In this document: in pieces, positions 25,414 to 34,739 of the stretch | Position numbering within the stretch: the first letter of the stretch is position 1 | Layout of the letters: each line of letters opens with the position of its first letter | DNA from: JAGVSR01 sp963750715 | Lineage (GTDB): Bacteria; Pseudomonadota; Alphaproteobacteria; Rhizobiales; Hyphomicrobiaceae | Reading direction: 5' to 3' | Assembly (NCBI GenBank): GCA_963750715.1 | Contig: CAVVRP010000010.1 | Location: forward strand, 91,763-155,762 | DNA: 64,000 nucleotides | The notes under the pieces: model-generated | The model's input: only the letters and a program-made list of their open reading frames with translations | Database searches by the model: none | Told to the model about the DNA's origin: nothing | Position numbers and translations under genes: made by a program

Positions 25414-26724
25414 TCATGATGTCGAGTCGCACTTGTTCGGGCGTTTAGCTGACGGAGCTGTCCATCCCTCACCGGATGTTGCCCTTGCATACTGCTCGAG
25501 CGGAATCGCAAGATGATCAGGTGCGGCGGGCGGTTCGGCGAATGCAATCAGATCGTCGGTGTCAGCCGGTTCATGTAGAAACACGCCTTCCAGCGGATCG
25601 AAATCGCCCTGCCAGGGCGCCATTTCGATCACCCTTCTGGTCTTCTCATAGCCAGCGTCCCAACGCGAGCGGATCCCTGACGGGCTGAAATCGACGTCCT
25701 TCGTTTGATCCTCATTGTCGAGGCCCGGAGCCAGCAACCGAACAACATGCATCCGCGTCGTGCAGCCGTATGCTGCCAATTCCCGTACGCCTTCGCTCGT
25801 GCGTACCGCCTCAGGAATGAGTGCGGTGAGTTGCATGATGACGTGCCGCAACCGATGGATCTGTGCCTGGCGCGCAATGTGGGTCGCGACGCGGCTCGAA
25901 TACTGAATGTCCTTTTGGCGATGCAGCACTTCCCAGATATTTTTCGGCTCTTCGCCGACGGGGTTCCACATGTGAACCGCGAACACGAGCGAATTCCTGC
26001 GCGGATTGTCGTCGAAGATCGCCTCCGCCGGCGTATTGGAGAGGATGCCGCCATCCCAAAAGAGTTCGCCATCGATGCGGACTGCCGGAAACGCCGGCGG
26101 AAGCGCACCGGACGCTAGGATGTGTTTCACGCCAAGCTCAGTTTGCTGGCTATCGAAATATCGCATCCGACTGGTGCGGACATGCGCCGCTCCGACTGTC
26201 AGCCGCGGTTTGCTCTTTTTGATAAGCGAAAAGTCGACCAGGTCGAGCAGCGTTTTTTCAAGCGGAGCAGTGCTGTAGAATCCTGCGCTATCGGCGCCAA
26301 GTGGAACATGCGCTCCCAGGAACGCCAGAGGGTTAGGCTCGAAGAATCCTGGAATTCCGTATGTCACGGTCGAAATGTACGACAAGGTTTGCGCCACGCC
26401 GGCCCACAACGGCCAGCCATGCCAAGGCGATTTGTGGGACATGCGCTGCCAGAATTCTTGAAGAGCCGGCAGTCGATTTGCAGGTTTGTTGCCGACGATC
26501 AACGCGGCGTTGATTGCGCCGATCGACGTGCCGATAACCCAGTCCGGCTCGATGCCCGCTTCGTGCAGCGCCTGATACACCCCGGCCTGATAGGCGCCGA
26601 GCGCGCCCCCGCCCTGAAAAACGAGCACGATCTGCCCGGTGTCCCTTGCGGACCGCGGCACCTCTGGCGCCGGGTCGAATTCGCCTGCCCGCTCTCCAGG
26701 ACCACTCTTGAGACTGTTGAGCAT
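25414..26724 (-). CDS. patatin-like phospholipase with DUF3734 C-terminal domain
   Basis: Starting at ATG 26724, with GGAGG five to six bases upstream, the product is 436 residues. The patatin domain has the oxyanion-hole motif FQGGGALGAYQAGV (about 36-49), the nucleophile Ser67 in GTSIGAINAA and the dyad Asp224 in WDGGILSN. The C-terminal third (YSSRVATHIARQAQIHRLRH to GYEKTRRVIEMAPW) matches the DUF3734 extension common in alphaproteobacteria. Such proteins are acyl hydrolases acting on membrane lipids or stored polyester. The gene begins 92 bases after the DUF302 gene and reads the same way, so the two probably form one operon. Confidence 0.9.
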   Translation of the reverse strand: MLNSLKSGPGERAGEFDPAPEVPRSARDTGQIVLVFQGGGALGAYQAGVYQALHEAGIEPDWVIGTSIGAINAALIVGNKPANRLPALQEFWQRMSHKSPWHGWPLWAGVAQTLSYISTVTYGIPGFFEPNPLAFLGAHVPLGADSAGFYSTAPLEKTLLDLVDFSLIKKSKPRLTVGAAHVRTSRMRYFDSQQTELGVKHILASGALPPAFPAVRIDGELFWDGGILSNTPAEAIFDDNPRRNSLVFAVHMWNPVGEEPKNIWEVLHRQKDIQYSSRVATHIARQAQIHRLRHVIMQLTALIPEAVRTSEGVRELAAYGCTTRMHVVRLLAPGLDNEDQTKDVDFSPSGIRSRWDAGYEKTRRVIEMAPWQGDFDPLEGVFLHEPADTDDLIAFAEPPAAPDHLAIPLEQYARATSGEGWTAPSAKRPNKCDSTS

Positions 26725-26816
26725 GACGTCCTCCAATACTGGTTGGATGGTCGACCTGCGGCGGATCGAAAGCACCAGCGTCGATCGCTGACCGCTTCCG
26801 AACCGCGCAGGGCTGT

Positions 26817-27317
26817 CTATTTCGAAGCGACGCTCGATGTAATCGACGCGATGACCTCGGACGCCATATTGAAAGCCGCGTCGCGGTCCTTGATATGATG
26901 ACGGCGCGCGATCCATCTAAAGTCCGTGTAGACGGCCCAGACCTGTCCCTTGTCGTCTTCTCTGACGAGCAACCGTACGGGCCAATCCAGCCCGGCGTTC
27001 GGATTGGATGTCAGGAATTGAATACCGAGTGGCGGGTTACCGAAAATAAGCAGGGTCGACGGCTTCAGGCTAATCGCTGCCTTCGCGCCGAGCTGCGATT
27101 GATCGACGGCCATGAAGAACATGATGCCCTTCTTCTCAACGTCGGCTTTCAGACGGGCAACCGTTTCATCAAAGCCGTATATGCTCCTAACAGTGACGAT
27201 GCCGTCTTTCGTTACGGCCGGTGTTGCACCGGCCGCCGGCGAGAATGCAGGTACGGCGAGCGCCGCCAGCGTAGCCGCGGCGATGACGTTGCGTATTGAA
27301 GCAATGGGGAACAGCAT
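26817..27317 (-). CDS. DUF302 family periplasmic protein
   Basis: A 166-residue protein with a signal peptide (VIAAATLAALAVPAFSPAAGA). The mature part is a DUF302 domain: SIYGFDETVARLKADVEKKG, FFMAVDQSQLGAKAAISL, LLIFGNPPLGIQFLTSNP and DWPVRLLVREDDKGQVW. DUF302 proteins are small secreted or cytosolic proteins of unproven function, often near redox or stress genes. It precedes the patatin gene in the same direction. A LysR-type palindrome lies about 100 bases upstream, between this gene and the divergent peroxiredoxin gene. Confidence 0.9.
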   Translation of the reverse strand: MLFPIASIRNVIAAATLAALAVPAFSPAAGATPAVTKDGIVTVRSIYGFDETVARLKADVEKKGIMFFMAVDQSQLGAKAAISLKPSTLLIFGNPPLGIQFLTSNPNAGLDWPVRLLVREDDKGQVWAVYTDFRWIARRHHIKDRDAAFNMASEVIASITSSVASK

Positions 27318-27418
27318 CTGTCACTCCTCTAAGCTCCGCTCTCGGCGGGTGTTGGGCTCTGATGGCGACACAATGCCGGGGGCCGACGCCTGGCTGAAAT
27401 AGCGATTGGCTCCGGTGT

Positions 27419-27437
27419 CGATAGCGCAATGCTATGG
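27419..27437. promoter_or_regulatory. LysR-type operator between DUF302 and peroxiredoxin genes
   Basis: CGATAGC (27419-27425) and GCTATGG (27431-27437), with a five-base spacer, differ by one base from the perfect palindrome upstream of lysR. The ATAGC-N5-GCTAT core is intact. It lies 102 bases before the DUF302 start and 193 bases before the peroxiredoxin-like start, so it could serve either direction. Confidence 0.6.
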
Positions 27438-27629
27438 CTGTTCGTCGTAGCTTACGGCAATGCCTGGCCGCGTGACGGATAGCCGTCCGGTCGGCGACCG
27501 GGCTTTTAAGGGTTTGGTGTCAAGCGGTGTGACGACAACGCGACATGCCAAGTCATACCCGCGAATGACCGAATTCAGTTCGGCACTAATTTGCGGTAAT
27601 CTCAGACTGGGTCTTTATCGACGGCGGAC

Positions 27630-28325
27630 ATGACAGACGATCGAACGCTTGAAGCGGTGTTCCGAGACATTTGCGGCCGTGATGGCCCGTTGCAAGAACG
27701 GCTCGAGGATTTCAGCCGGGCGGTCAGGGACCTTTCCCCGCCGTTCGCGGATGCTTATGACACGCTGATCGCGCGGCTTGCGGCCGCCCGCAGCGGCATG
27801 AACGCACCAGGTCGCGGCGATTCGATGCCGGATTTCGTGCTGCCTGAGTGCGACGGGCGATTGGTGTCGTTGGCTGACTTGAAAGCCTCGGGCCCGTTCA
27901 TCATCAGCTTCAATCGTGGTCATTGGTGCGACTACTGCGCGATTGAATTGACGGCATTCAAACAAGCCCACAACGCGTTCGAAGGTGTGGGCGCGCGAGT
28001 TGTTTCGATTATGCCCGAAGCGCAGAAATTTACCGGCACAGTCAAAGAACGGCTTGACGGCGGCATCGCCATTCTGTCGGACATCGACAACGCCTTCGCA
28101 CTTGAAATGGGCATTGCCATCTGGCTCGGTGACGACGTGCGGACGCTCTACCTCAACAACGGGTTGAACCTCGAAATATTTCAGCGCAGCGGCCTGTGGT
28201 TTGTACCAATCCCCGCAACGTTCGTCGTCGCGAGCGATGGCAATATCCTGGCGCGTTTCGTCGATCCCGATTTCCGCAGGCGGATGGAGATCAATGAGAT
28301 ACTTGCTGCTTTAAAATCTGCGTAG
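27630..28325 (+). CDS. peroxiredoxin-like (AhpC/TSA superfamily) protein
   Basis: A 231-residue thioredoxin-fold protein. About 60 helical N-terminal residues precede GDSMPDFVLPECDGRLVSL and the active-site segment FNRGHWCDYCAIEL, where Cys100 and Cys103 form a CxxC instead of the single peroxidatic Cys of classical peroxiredoxins. The C-terminal part has PATFVVASDGNILARFVDPD. Members of this peroxiredoxin-like group are assumed to reduce peroxides or disulfides. It is transcribed divergently from the DUF302-patatin pair across a shared LysR-type site, which suggests a joint redox or lipid-stress response. Confidence 0.85.
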   Translation: MTDDRTLEAVFRDICGRDGPLQERLEDFSRAVRDLSPPFADAYDTLIARLAAARSGMNAPGRGDSMPDFVLPECDGRLVSLADLKASGPFIISFNRGHWCDYCAIELTAFKQAHNAFEGVGARVVSIMPEAQKFTGTVKERLDGGIAILSDIDNAFALEMGIAIWLGDDVRTLYLNNGLNLEIFQRSGLWFVPIPATFVVASDGNILARFVDPDFRRRMEINEILAALKSA

Positions 28326-28363
28326 AGCCATTGACGCGTGACACCTCCGGCCACGCCGGCGAG

Positions 28364-28382
28364 CCATAGCCAAACGCTATGG
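28364..28382. promoter_or_regulatory. LysR-type operator upstream of the cupin gene
   Basis: CCATAGC (28364-28370) and GCTATGG (28376-28382) flank a five-base spacer and have exactly the same arms as the site upstream of lysR at 24261-24279. The site lies 109 bases before the cupin start at 28491, in the 165-base gap after the peroxiredoxin-like gene. Confidence 0.65.
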
Positions 28383-28490
28383 AAAGAGTTCCGAAACGAT
28401 ATTTTTCAGTTCCGATTGCGGTGTTCAAGATGGGCCCGTCATCGCGACCCTATAGGCCGCGAATAGCTCGCAACACGGAGCGTTAATCCC

Positions 28491-28985
28491 ATGACCCACA
28501 ATGTCTCAATGAAATCGAGCCGGTGCCTTGCACTTTCGATTGCAGGCTTGCTCGCAGGAGCTACCGCAATCGGCGCAACGGCAGCCAACGCTGGCACGTG
28601 CCCGGCTGATAAGGTCACGACTGACGGCCAGAAGCCGGGCGCAACAGCTCACAAAGACGTCACCGAAAAGCTGCTCGGCCAGATCGACCTTTCGAAGGAA
28701 ACGGTGGCAGTCGGCGATCATCACCTCCGCATGCGCCGGCTCGATATCAAACCGGGCGGCGAGGTCGCGTGGCACAGCCACGGCGACCGTCCGGCGCTCA
28801 TCTTCGTCGTGTCAGGTTCGATCACCGAGTATTCGAACCACTGCTCCGTTCCGATCGTACACAACACTGGCGACGTGTCCGTCGAGCAGGGCGGCCTCTC
28901 GCACTGGTGGAAGAATACATCGAAAGAGCCGGTGGTCCTGGTGTCTGCCGATATCGCGAAAGATCCAGACGAGGAGGGCATGTAG
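28491..28985 (+). CDS. secreted cupin-domain protein
   Basis: A 164-residue protein (158 if the ATG at 28509 is used) with a signal peptide ending near ATAANAGTCPADK. The cupin barrel is recognisable from MRRLDIKPGGEVAWHSHGDR (metal-binding His pair), LIFVVSGSITEYSNH and the second motif GDVSVEQGGLSHWWKN. Such periplasmic single-domain cupins bind a metal, but their reactions are mostly unknown. It follows a perfect LysR-type palindrome and precedes an MFS exporter by 141 bases, so it may belong to the same regulon. Confidence 0.87.
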   Translation: MTHNVSMKSSRCLALSIAGLLAGATAIGATAANAGTCPADKVTTDGQKPGATAHKDVTEKLLGQIDLSKETVAVGDHHLRMRRLDIKPGGEVAWHSHGDRPALIFVVSGSITEYSNHCSVPIVHNTGDVSVEQGGLSHWWKNTSKEPVVLVSADIAKDPDEEGM

Positions 28986-29126
28986 TCCGGCGGTCGCCAT
29001 CTGCGTTGTGGATCGTGAGGCGTTGCGCCAAACCCGCTTTGGCCTGCGCCGCACATCCGCCGACCAGAATTCTGTCGACGTTTTCTCAAAATCGCTCACT
29101 CGCAGCATCGCAGGACCCAAACAAAA

Positions 29127-30371
29127 ATGGGCCAGCCCTCAGAGATCGCACTTCAAGCATCAGAACTCGCGCGGCCGCAATGGGAAACTGGCGCGTTCCG
29201 GCGCGCTCTCGTGATCGGATTGACCGCCTTCCTGACGGTGGTTGATCTATTTGCCGCTCAAGCCATTCTGCCACCGCTCGCCAAACACTATGCTGTGTCG
29301 GCGGCAGCCATGGGCCTTGCCGTCAACGCCAGCACGTTCGGCATGGCGATCGCTGGGCTCGGCGTCGCGATGTTCAGCGAAAAACTCGATCGCCGGCTCG
29401 GCATCTTTTTTTCTCTCGTCCTGCTGTCGATCCCCACGCTGCTGCTCGCATCGGCGCCAAACCTGGCCGTATTCGCGGCCCTGCGCGTCACGCAAGGTCT
29501 TCTCATGTCGACTGCGTTCAGCCTGACGCTCGGTTATCTCGGCGAGCGCTACAGCGCTGCAGAGTCCGCAAGCGCTTTTGCGGCGTACATCACGGGTAAC
29601 GTCGCGAGCAATTTCATCGGACGTTTCATCGCGGCGGCGGTCGTCGACCATGCCGGGTTGGCTGCGAACTTTTACGTCTTTGCGGCTCTCAACTTGTTAG
29701 GTGCTGTGCTCGTCTACATCACGGTCAGGCGTGTACCGCGCATGAAGCCGGTTCACGCGCCAGCTGCCCGATCGCCGTTCGCCAGCGTGTGGCATCATTT
29801 GTCGGATGCGCGTCTCCGTGCTGCTTTTGGCATAGGTTTCTGCATCCTGTTCGCCTTCATCGGCACGTTCACCTACATCAATTTCGTCCTGATGCGCGCA
29901 CCGCTGTCGGTCGGCATGATGCAGATCGGCGTGATCTATTTCGTCTTTCTGCCGTCCATGATCACGACACCGCTCGCGGGTGCTGCCGTCCTTCGTTTTG
30001 GAATCCGGCTGACGCTCTGGTCTTCACTCGGCCTCGCTGCTGTTGGCTTGCCGCTTCTGCTCGCACCGCATCTCGCCCCCGTTCTGCTTGGCATGGTTCT
30101 GGTAGCCGTCGGAACATTTTTTGCCCAAGCCGTCGCAACGGGCTTCGTCAGCCGCACAGCCACTGTCGATCGGGGCTCGGCCAGCGGGCTCTATCTCGCC
30201 TCCTACTTTCTCGGCGGGCTTAGCGGCAGTGCTGTGCTCGGCCAACTTTTCGATCGCTTCGGCTGGGGCGCCTGCGTCGCGGGCATCGGCGCGTCGCTCC
30301 TCGCTGCAGTTGTGCTAGCCGCGCGCCTCGATACCGCCACGACGCCCGTCAGCAAATCGCGAGCCGAATGA
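29127..30371 (+). CDS. MFS transporter (YnfM-like)
   Basis: A 414-residue major facilitator protein with about 12 membrane helices. Motifs include the segment between helices 2 and 3 (FSEKLDRRLGIFFSLVLL), RVTQGLLMSTAFSLTLGYLG and, in helix 5, GNVASNFIGRFIAAAVVDHAG. The overall pattern follows the YnfM/inner membrane transport group of the DHA1-like exporters. It probably exports a small compound, but the substrate is not predictable. It is co-directional with the cupin and is the last member of the presumed LysR-controlled block. The C-terminus ends TPVSKSRAE. Confidence 0.88.
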   Translation: MGQPSEIALQASELARPQWETGAFRRALVIGLTAFLTVVDLFAAQAILPPLAKHYAVSAAAMGLAVNASTFGMAIAGLGVAMFSEKLDRRLGIFFSLVLLSIPTLLLASAPNLAVFAALRVTQGLLMSTAFSLTLGYLGERYSAAESASAFAAYITGNVASNFIGRFIAAAVVDHAGLAANFYVFAALNLLGAVLVYITVRRVPRMKPVHAPAARSPFASVWHHLSDARLRAAFGIGFCILFAFIGTFTYINFVLMRAPLSVGMMQIGVIYFVFLPSMITTPLAGAAVLRFGIRLTLWSSLGLAAVGLPLLLAPHLAPVLLGMVLVAVGTFFAQAVATGFVSRTATVDRGSASGLYLASYFLGGLSGSAVLGQLFDRFGWGACVAGIGASLLAAVVLAARLDTATTPVSKSRAE

Positions 30372-30875
30372 GAACCAGCAGGTTAGTAGCTTTCAAGCAA
30401 AGTGCCAAAATCGCGTGCTTCTGTGATGAGGCACTGAGCTCAACGGCGTCGGACCGGCTCAGATCGACACCGCGTATCCCGATGCTCTCACAGCAAATCC
30501 CTTCGGAAATCCAGCCGAGGCTGATTGGATTTCGAACCGGGAATCGGGCCTCAACCGGCTGGTGGATTTAGCGGGCGTCGGCATGACTGTCGTGCAGCGG
30601 CTCGATCTGTCGGTCTGATACCCGGGAACCTTTGTCTCGCGATCGCATTCAACTGGCATGAGCGGTGTCATTCGTGTCCTGGCCGTAGAAGCGCCCAAGA
30701 CGCTTCCGTGAAGCTTAGGTGCGTATTCAACATGTGTTGATCCAGATCGGCGTCGGATTTTCGTCCTTAAGCCATCCCGGCACAGCCTAGGATTCTATTG
30801 GTTCACGCAAGCTGACCTGAACCGGTAAACGGTACGGATCCGAGCCGGGATATCCAATGGAAAGGGATCTGATTG
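30372..30875. other. intergenic stretch, no gene recognised
   Basis: About 500 bases. Short frames exist on both strands (for example 30368-30571 and 30459-30698), but none has a recognisable family or ribosome site. An AAAGGGA at 30861-30867 serves the next gene. Confidence 0.4.
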
Positions 30876-31424
30876 ATGACCAGTTTTTTGCATTTCGTTG
30901 GGGTTATCGCTGGAGCAGCGATGCTGGGTGGCGTTGCACTGTCGACAACGGGTCCGACCAGGGCCGACATGGGGCCAAAGCCGAAGGTTGATTGCACTAA
31001 GGCCGCAAATAAGGACAAACCTGCCTGCAAGCCCAAGCATGGAGAAGCAACCGACCAGGAGATCTACAACGCGGCGTATTGGATGGCGCACCAGGGCCAG
31101 TACCGCGAAGCGCGCGATGTTCTTGCTATGGCCGCAAACCAGAATGACCCGGCCATTCTGACGGCCATCGGCTTCGTGACCCGCAAGCTCGGCAATGTCG
31201 ACGCCGCGCTGCCCTACTACGGGCGGGCGCTGGCCCTCAATCCGGACTATGTGCTGGCGCGCGAATACCTCGGTGAAGCCCACCTTACGCGCGGCGACCT
31301 CGCCAGCGCGCAGCGTGAACTCGGCGAAATCGCGCAGCGGTGCGGGACGCAGTGCACGGCCTACGTCCATCTAGCCGAGCACATTTCCAATTTCGAGGCT
31401 GCCCACGCGCCATCGAAAGGCTGA
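30876..31424 (+). CDS. secreted tetratricopeptide-repeat protein
   Basis: A 182-residue protein from ATG 30876, with AAAGGGA eight bases upstream. A signal peptide (FVGVIAGAAMLGGVALSTTG) precedes a Lys/Cys-rich spacer (KPKVDCTKAANKDKPACKPK). At least three TPR-like helix pairs follow: YNAAYWMAHQGQYREARDVL, GFVTRKLGNVDAALPYYGRA and YLGEAHLTRGDLASAQREL. These proteins usually act as periplasmic protein-protein scaffolds. A pair of conserved cysteines (CGTQC) lies near the end. It appears to be a single-gene unit. The TPR assignment is firm; the partner is unknown. Confidence 0.85.
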   Translation: MTSFLHFVGVIAGAAMLGGVALSTTGPTRADMGPKPKVDCTKAANKDKPACKPKHGEATDQEIYNAAYWMAHQGQYREARDVLAMAANQNDPAILTAIGFVTRKLGNVDAALPYYGRALALNPDYVLAREYLGEAHLTRGDLASAQRELGEIAQRCGTQCTAYVHLAEHISNFEAAHAPSKG

Positions 31425-31544
31425 GCGCGCGGCTGACCAACCGGCCTGGGACCGCGGTCTCCGCGTCCGCTCGCCAGCGTCTTCAGGTTCGCTGCTTCCC
31501 GCCCGCTGCTATTGCCGAGTCAGGCGAATGATCACATCGGCGCC

Positions 31545-31829
31545 TCAGCGCCGAGCTAGCTGCGAACGGCGAATCTCACCGCTGGCCACGAGAGCATCCT
31601 TGCAACCCGGCGACAGGCGCTTTCCAACCTGACTCATGCAAGTTTTCAACTCGGCCGTATCGGGCGCGTACGACGCGCAGAAGCGGAAGTAGTCGGCCTT
31701 GCACGCGTTCATGACGCGCTGCGAGACAGCACTCGCCGGCCACGCGGCAACTACTGTCAAGGCGATGAAAACGCCTCCCGCGATAAGCTTGTTAGCCGCG
31801 TCGCGAAGGCGGGTGACGATAGTGCTCAT
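31545..31829 (-). CDS. small secreted Cys-containing protein
   Basis: A 94-residue protein from ATG 31829, with AGGAAG about eight bases upstream. A signal peptide (FIALTVVAAWPASAV) precedes a short mature part with four cysteines in CKADYFRFC, KTCMSQ and SPGCKDAL. This spacing is common in rhizobial Cys-rich secreted proteins of the type DY-x-R-x-C... SP-x-C-x-x-AL. Function is unknown. The frame is open to 31922, but the better start has a signal peptide directly after it. It converges with the TPR gene. Confidence 0.7.
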   Translation of the reverse strand: MSTIVTRLRDAANKLIAGGVFIALTVVAAWPASAVSQRVMNACKADYFRFCASYAPDTAELKTCMSQVGKRLSPGCKDALVASGEIRRSQLARR

Positions 31830-32169
31830 GTCACTCTGCTTCCTAGTCCAAGATAGCTCTTTCACAATTGCCCCCGCCAACTTCGGTTCACGTGCCAAAA
31901 TCACTCGGTGATTTGTCCACATCGTTCCAGCGCTTTTCGCTGTATTGGCGTATTCGCCCGTCTCAAAATGTGGAAAATTTGCAATCGTGATCTTCTCGAC
32001 GCGTTATGGCCTCAGCCCGACAGCTAACGCTGGCGGCGCTCTTACCCGTTCGATCGGACCGTTGGAGGCTCCCATGCAAGGGCCTGGGATGGCACTTAAC
32101 GTCCTGGGCGCCGTTGCGAACATACAGAGAATCGCTGATTCTTAGAGTTTCCGTCGGGGACGTTTCCAC

Positions 32170-34247
32170 GTGTTGGCTGAAGCCACCTATCTTGAGACCC
32201 TCAACCCGCAGCAACGGCGAGCGGTCGAGCACGGCGTGCGCCAGGGAAAGTGCCTGGCCAGTTCGCCGCTTCTCGTCATCGCGGGCGCAGGATCGGGCAA
32301 GACGAACACTTTAGCCCATCGCGTCGCCCATCTTATTGTCAATGGCGCCGACCCGCGCCGAATCCTGCTGATGACCTTTTCACGACGCGCGGCAACCGAG
32401 ATGGGCCGCCGCGTTGAACGGATCGCCCGCAAGGTGATGGGTGACAGCGCCGGGGTGATGACCGACGCCCTCACTTGGGCGGGGACCTTCCACGGCATAG
32501 GCGCGCGGCTCCTGCGCGAGTACGCCGACCAAATCGGTCTTCAGAGGGAATTCACCATCCACGATCGCGAAGATTCAGCCGACTTGATGAATCTCGTTCG
32601 ACACGAGCTGGGCTTCTCGAAGACGGAAAGCCGGTTTCCCACCAAAGGGACGTGCCTCGCCATCTATTCCCGCTGTGTCAACGCCGAACTTGAGATTGAG
32701 AATGTCCTCGGTGCATCTTATCCTTGGTGCGCGGCGTGGGCCACGGAGCTGCGAACTTTGTTCGCCGCTTACGTGGAAGCCAAGCAACGGCAGAATGTGG
32801 TCGACTACGATGACCTGCTTCTCTACTGGGCGCAGACCGTCAGTGATCCGACGCTCGCCGAGGATATCGGCGGGCGCTTCGACCATGTGATGGTCGATGA
32901 GTACCAGGACACCAACCGCCTGCAGTCCTCTATCCTGATGGCTCTGAAGCCCACCGGTCGCGGTGTGACCGTCGTGGGCGACGACGCCCAGTCTATTTAT
33001 TCGTTCCGTGCTGCGACAGTGCGCAACATTCTGGACTTTCCAGCCGCTTTTAGCCCTCCGGCCGAGATCGTCACCCTCGATCGCAATTACCGCTCGACCC
33101 AAGCCATCCTGTCTGCGGCCAACGGCGTGATCGACCTTGCTGCCGAACGGTTCACCAAGAATCTTTGGACCGACCGGAAGACGGGCACACCGCCGCAACT
33201 CGTCACGGTGCGCGATGAAGCCGAACAGGCCCGCTATATCGTCGAACGCGTTCTAGAAAACCGCGAAGGCGGATCAACACTGAAGCAACAGGCCATCCTG
33301 TTTCGCACCTCGCACCACAGCGGTCCGCTCGAGATCGAGCTTACGCGCCGCAATATTCCGTTCGTGAAATTCGGTGGCCTCAAATTTCTGGACGCTGCGC
33401 ACATCAAGGATCTGCTGGCACTTTTGCGGTTCGTGGAGAACCCCCGCGACCGGGTCGCTGGGTTTCGCGTGCTGCAACTGATGCAGGGCGTGGGACCCGC
33501 GTCTGCCCAACGGGTGCTCGATCATATGTCCCAAAACCGCAGATCCGATCGGGTCGCTGGTCAACGCTCCCTCCCCTCCCCGCGTGGGGGAAGTTTGGCG
33601 CGCGTTCGTTGCAGCCGTAACCGATTTGAGCGGCGGTCAGGTGGGCTGGCCGTCGGAGCTGGAGCGCGCGCGGCTCTGGTACGAGCCACACCTCGAGCGA
33701 ACTCCACGAGGACGCCATCACGCGGCGGGCGGATTTAATTCAACTCGAGCAGATCGCCCGGGGTTATCCATCCCGTGAGAGGTTCCTGACGGAATTGACC
33801 CTCGATCCACCGGACGCGACCAGTGACCACGCCGGCGTGCCACTGCTTGATGATGATTATCTCATCCTCTCGACCATCCATTCCGCCAAGGGCCAGGAAT
33901 GGAGGTCGGTCTTCGTCCTCAATGTCGTTGACGGCTGTTTGCCATCTGATCTCGGCGCGGGCACCACAGCCGAACTCGAAGAGGAGCGGCGCTTGCTCTA
34001 TGTGGCCATGACCCGGGCCAAGGACGATCTTCATCTCATCGTTCCGCAACGTTTTTTCACGCACGGTCAGATCGCCAATGGCGAACGCCACGTCTACGCC
34101 TCGCGCACGCGTTTTATTCCAGACAATCTCCTTGGCCTATTCGAGAAGACGGCATGGCCTGTCGTGCGTGCGACTGCTGCGCCGAACAAGGCCGTCCAAA
34201 GCACGCGGCTCGACATCGGTGCCCGCATGCGAAGGATGTGGCAGTAA
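32170..34247 (+). pseudogene. UvrD/Rep-family DNA helicase, two frameshifts
   Basis: Three frame segments encode one superfamily 1 helicase of about 691 residues. It starts with GTG at 32170 (LNPQQRRAVEHG). Segment one contains all front motifs: Walker A GAGSGKTNTLAHRV, MTFSRRAATEM, VMVDEYQDTNRLQ, VGDDAQSIYSFR and LDRNYRSTQ. An extra base near 33533-33538 shifts reading into ADPIGSLVNAP and EVWRAFVAAV. A second extra base near 33698 shifts it into ELHEDAIT, and the last segment holds STIHSAKGQEW and LLYVAMTRAKDDLHL. Removing two bases gives a multiple of three. UvrD-like helicases unwind DNA in repair and replication. Truly inactivated, or two sequencing insertions. Confidence 0.85.
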
Positions 34248-34261
34248 ATAGCCGAGGACCC

Positions 34262-34553
34262 CGTGACGCGCCTTCCTATGGTGGCGCGCTGAGCGACCTT
34301 GGAATGACAAGCAAACACATCACGGGCGGACGAAGTAACGGCCAGGCCGAGACCTCTCACCTGCCGGCCCGGCTGAGAGAACGACGCGTGCAACGCTTCA
34401 GGTCAGCCGGTTCAGCCCAGAGATTTCTTTCAACACACGCCGCCATCTACAACTCCTTCAACGTCCAGCGTCATCTGATATCCCGTCAGACACTTCGCCA
34501 GATTCGCAGTGAAGCGATGAGGAAATGGCAAGTGGTGACCGCTGCAGCTGGAA
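34262..34553 (+). mobile_element. IS6-family transposase C-terminal remnant
   Basis: One frame reads SYGGALSDLGMTSKHITGG, QAETSHLPARLRERRVQRF, RSAGSAQRFLSTHAAIYNSF, NVQRHLISRQTLRQIRSEAM and RKWQVVTAAA. This is the end of an IS6-family DDE transposase, which normally continues NNRAENSH and ends in a short Ala-rich tail with a stop. Here the tail reads through (TGA changed to GGA) and the 5' part is missing. The final 130 bases and the following 50 are about 85-90 percent like 46011-46190. The element has lost both ends. Confidence 0.75.
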
Positions 34554-34739
34554 GGGCATGTTCACTGCAAAGTCTTGCGACTGCCCACCTGAAATGTGAC
34601 AACACCTCGGCTGACTTTTTCGCGTGGGCGCGGGGATTGTTTTTCCGGGGGGGCGACTGGTAGGAGATGACAAGATCTGCCATGGGCCACTCCCAACAAT
34701 CCGCAAGACGTGTCAAACTCAGCGGCCCTTCTCGCCCGT

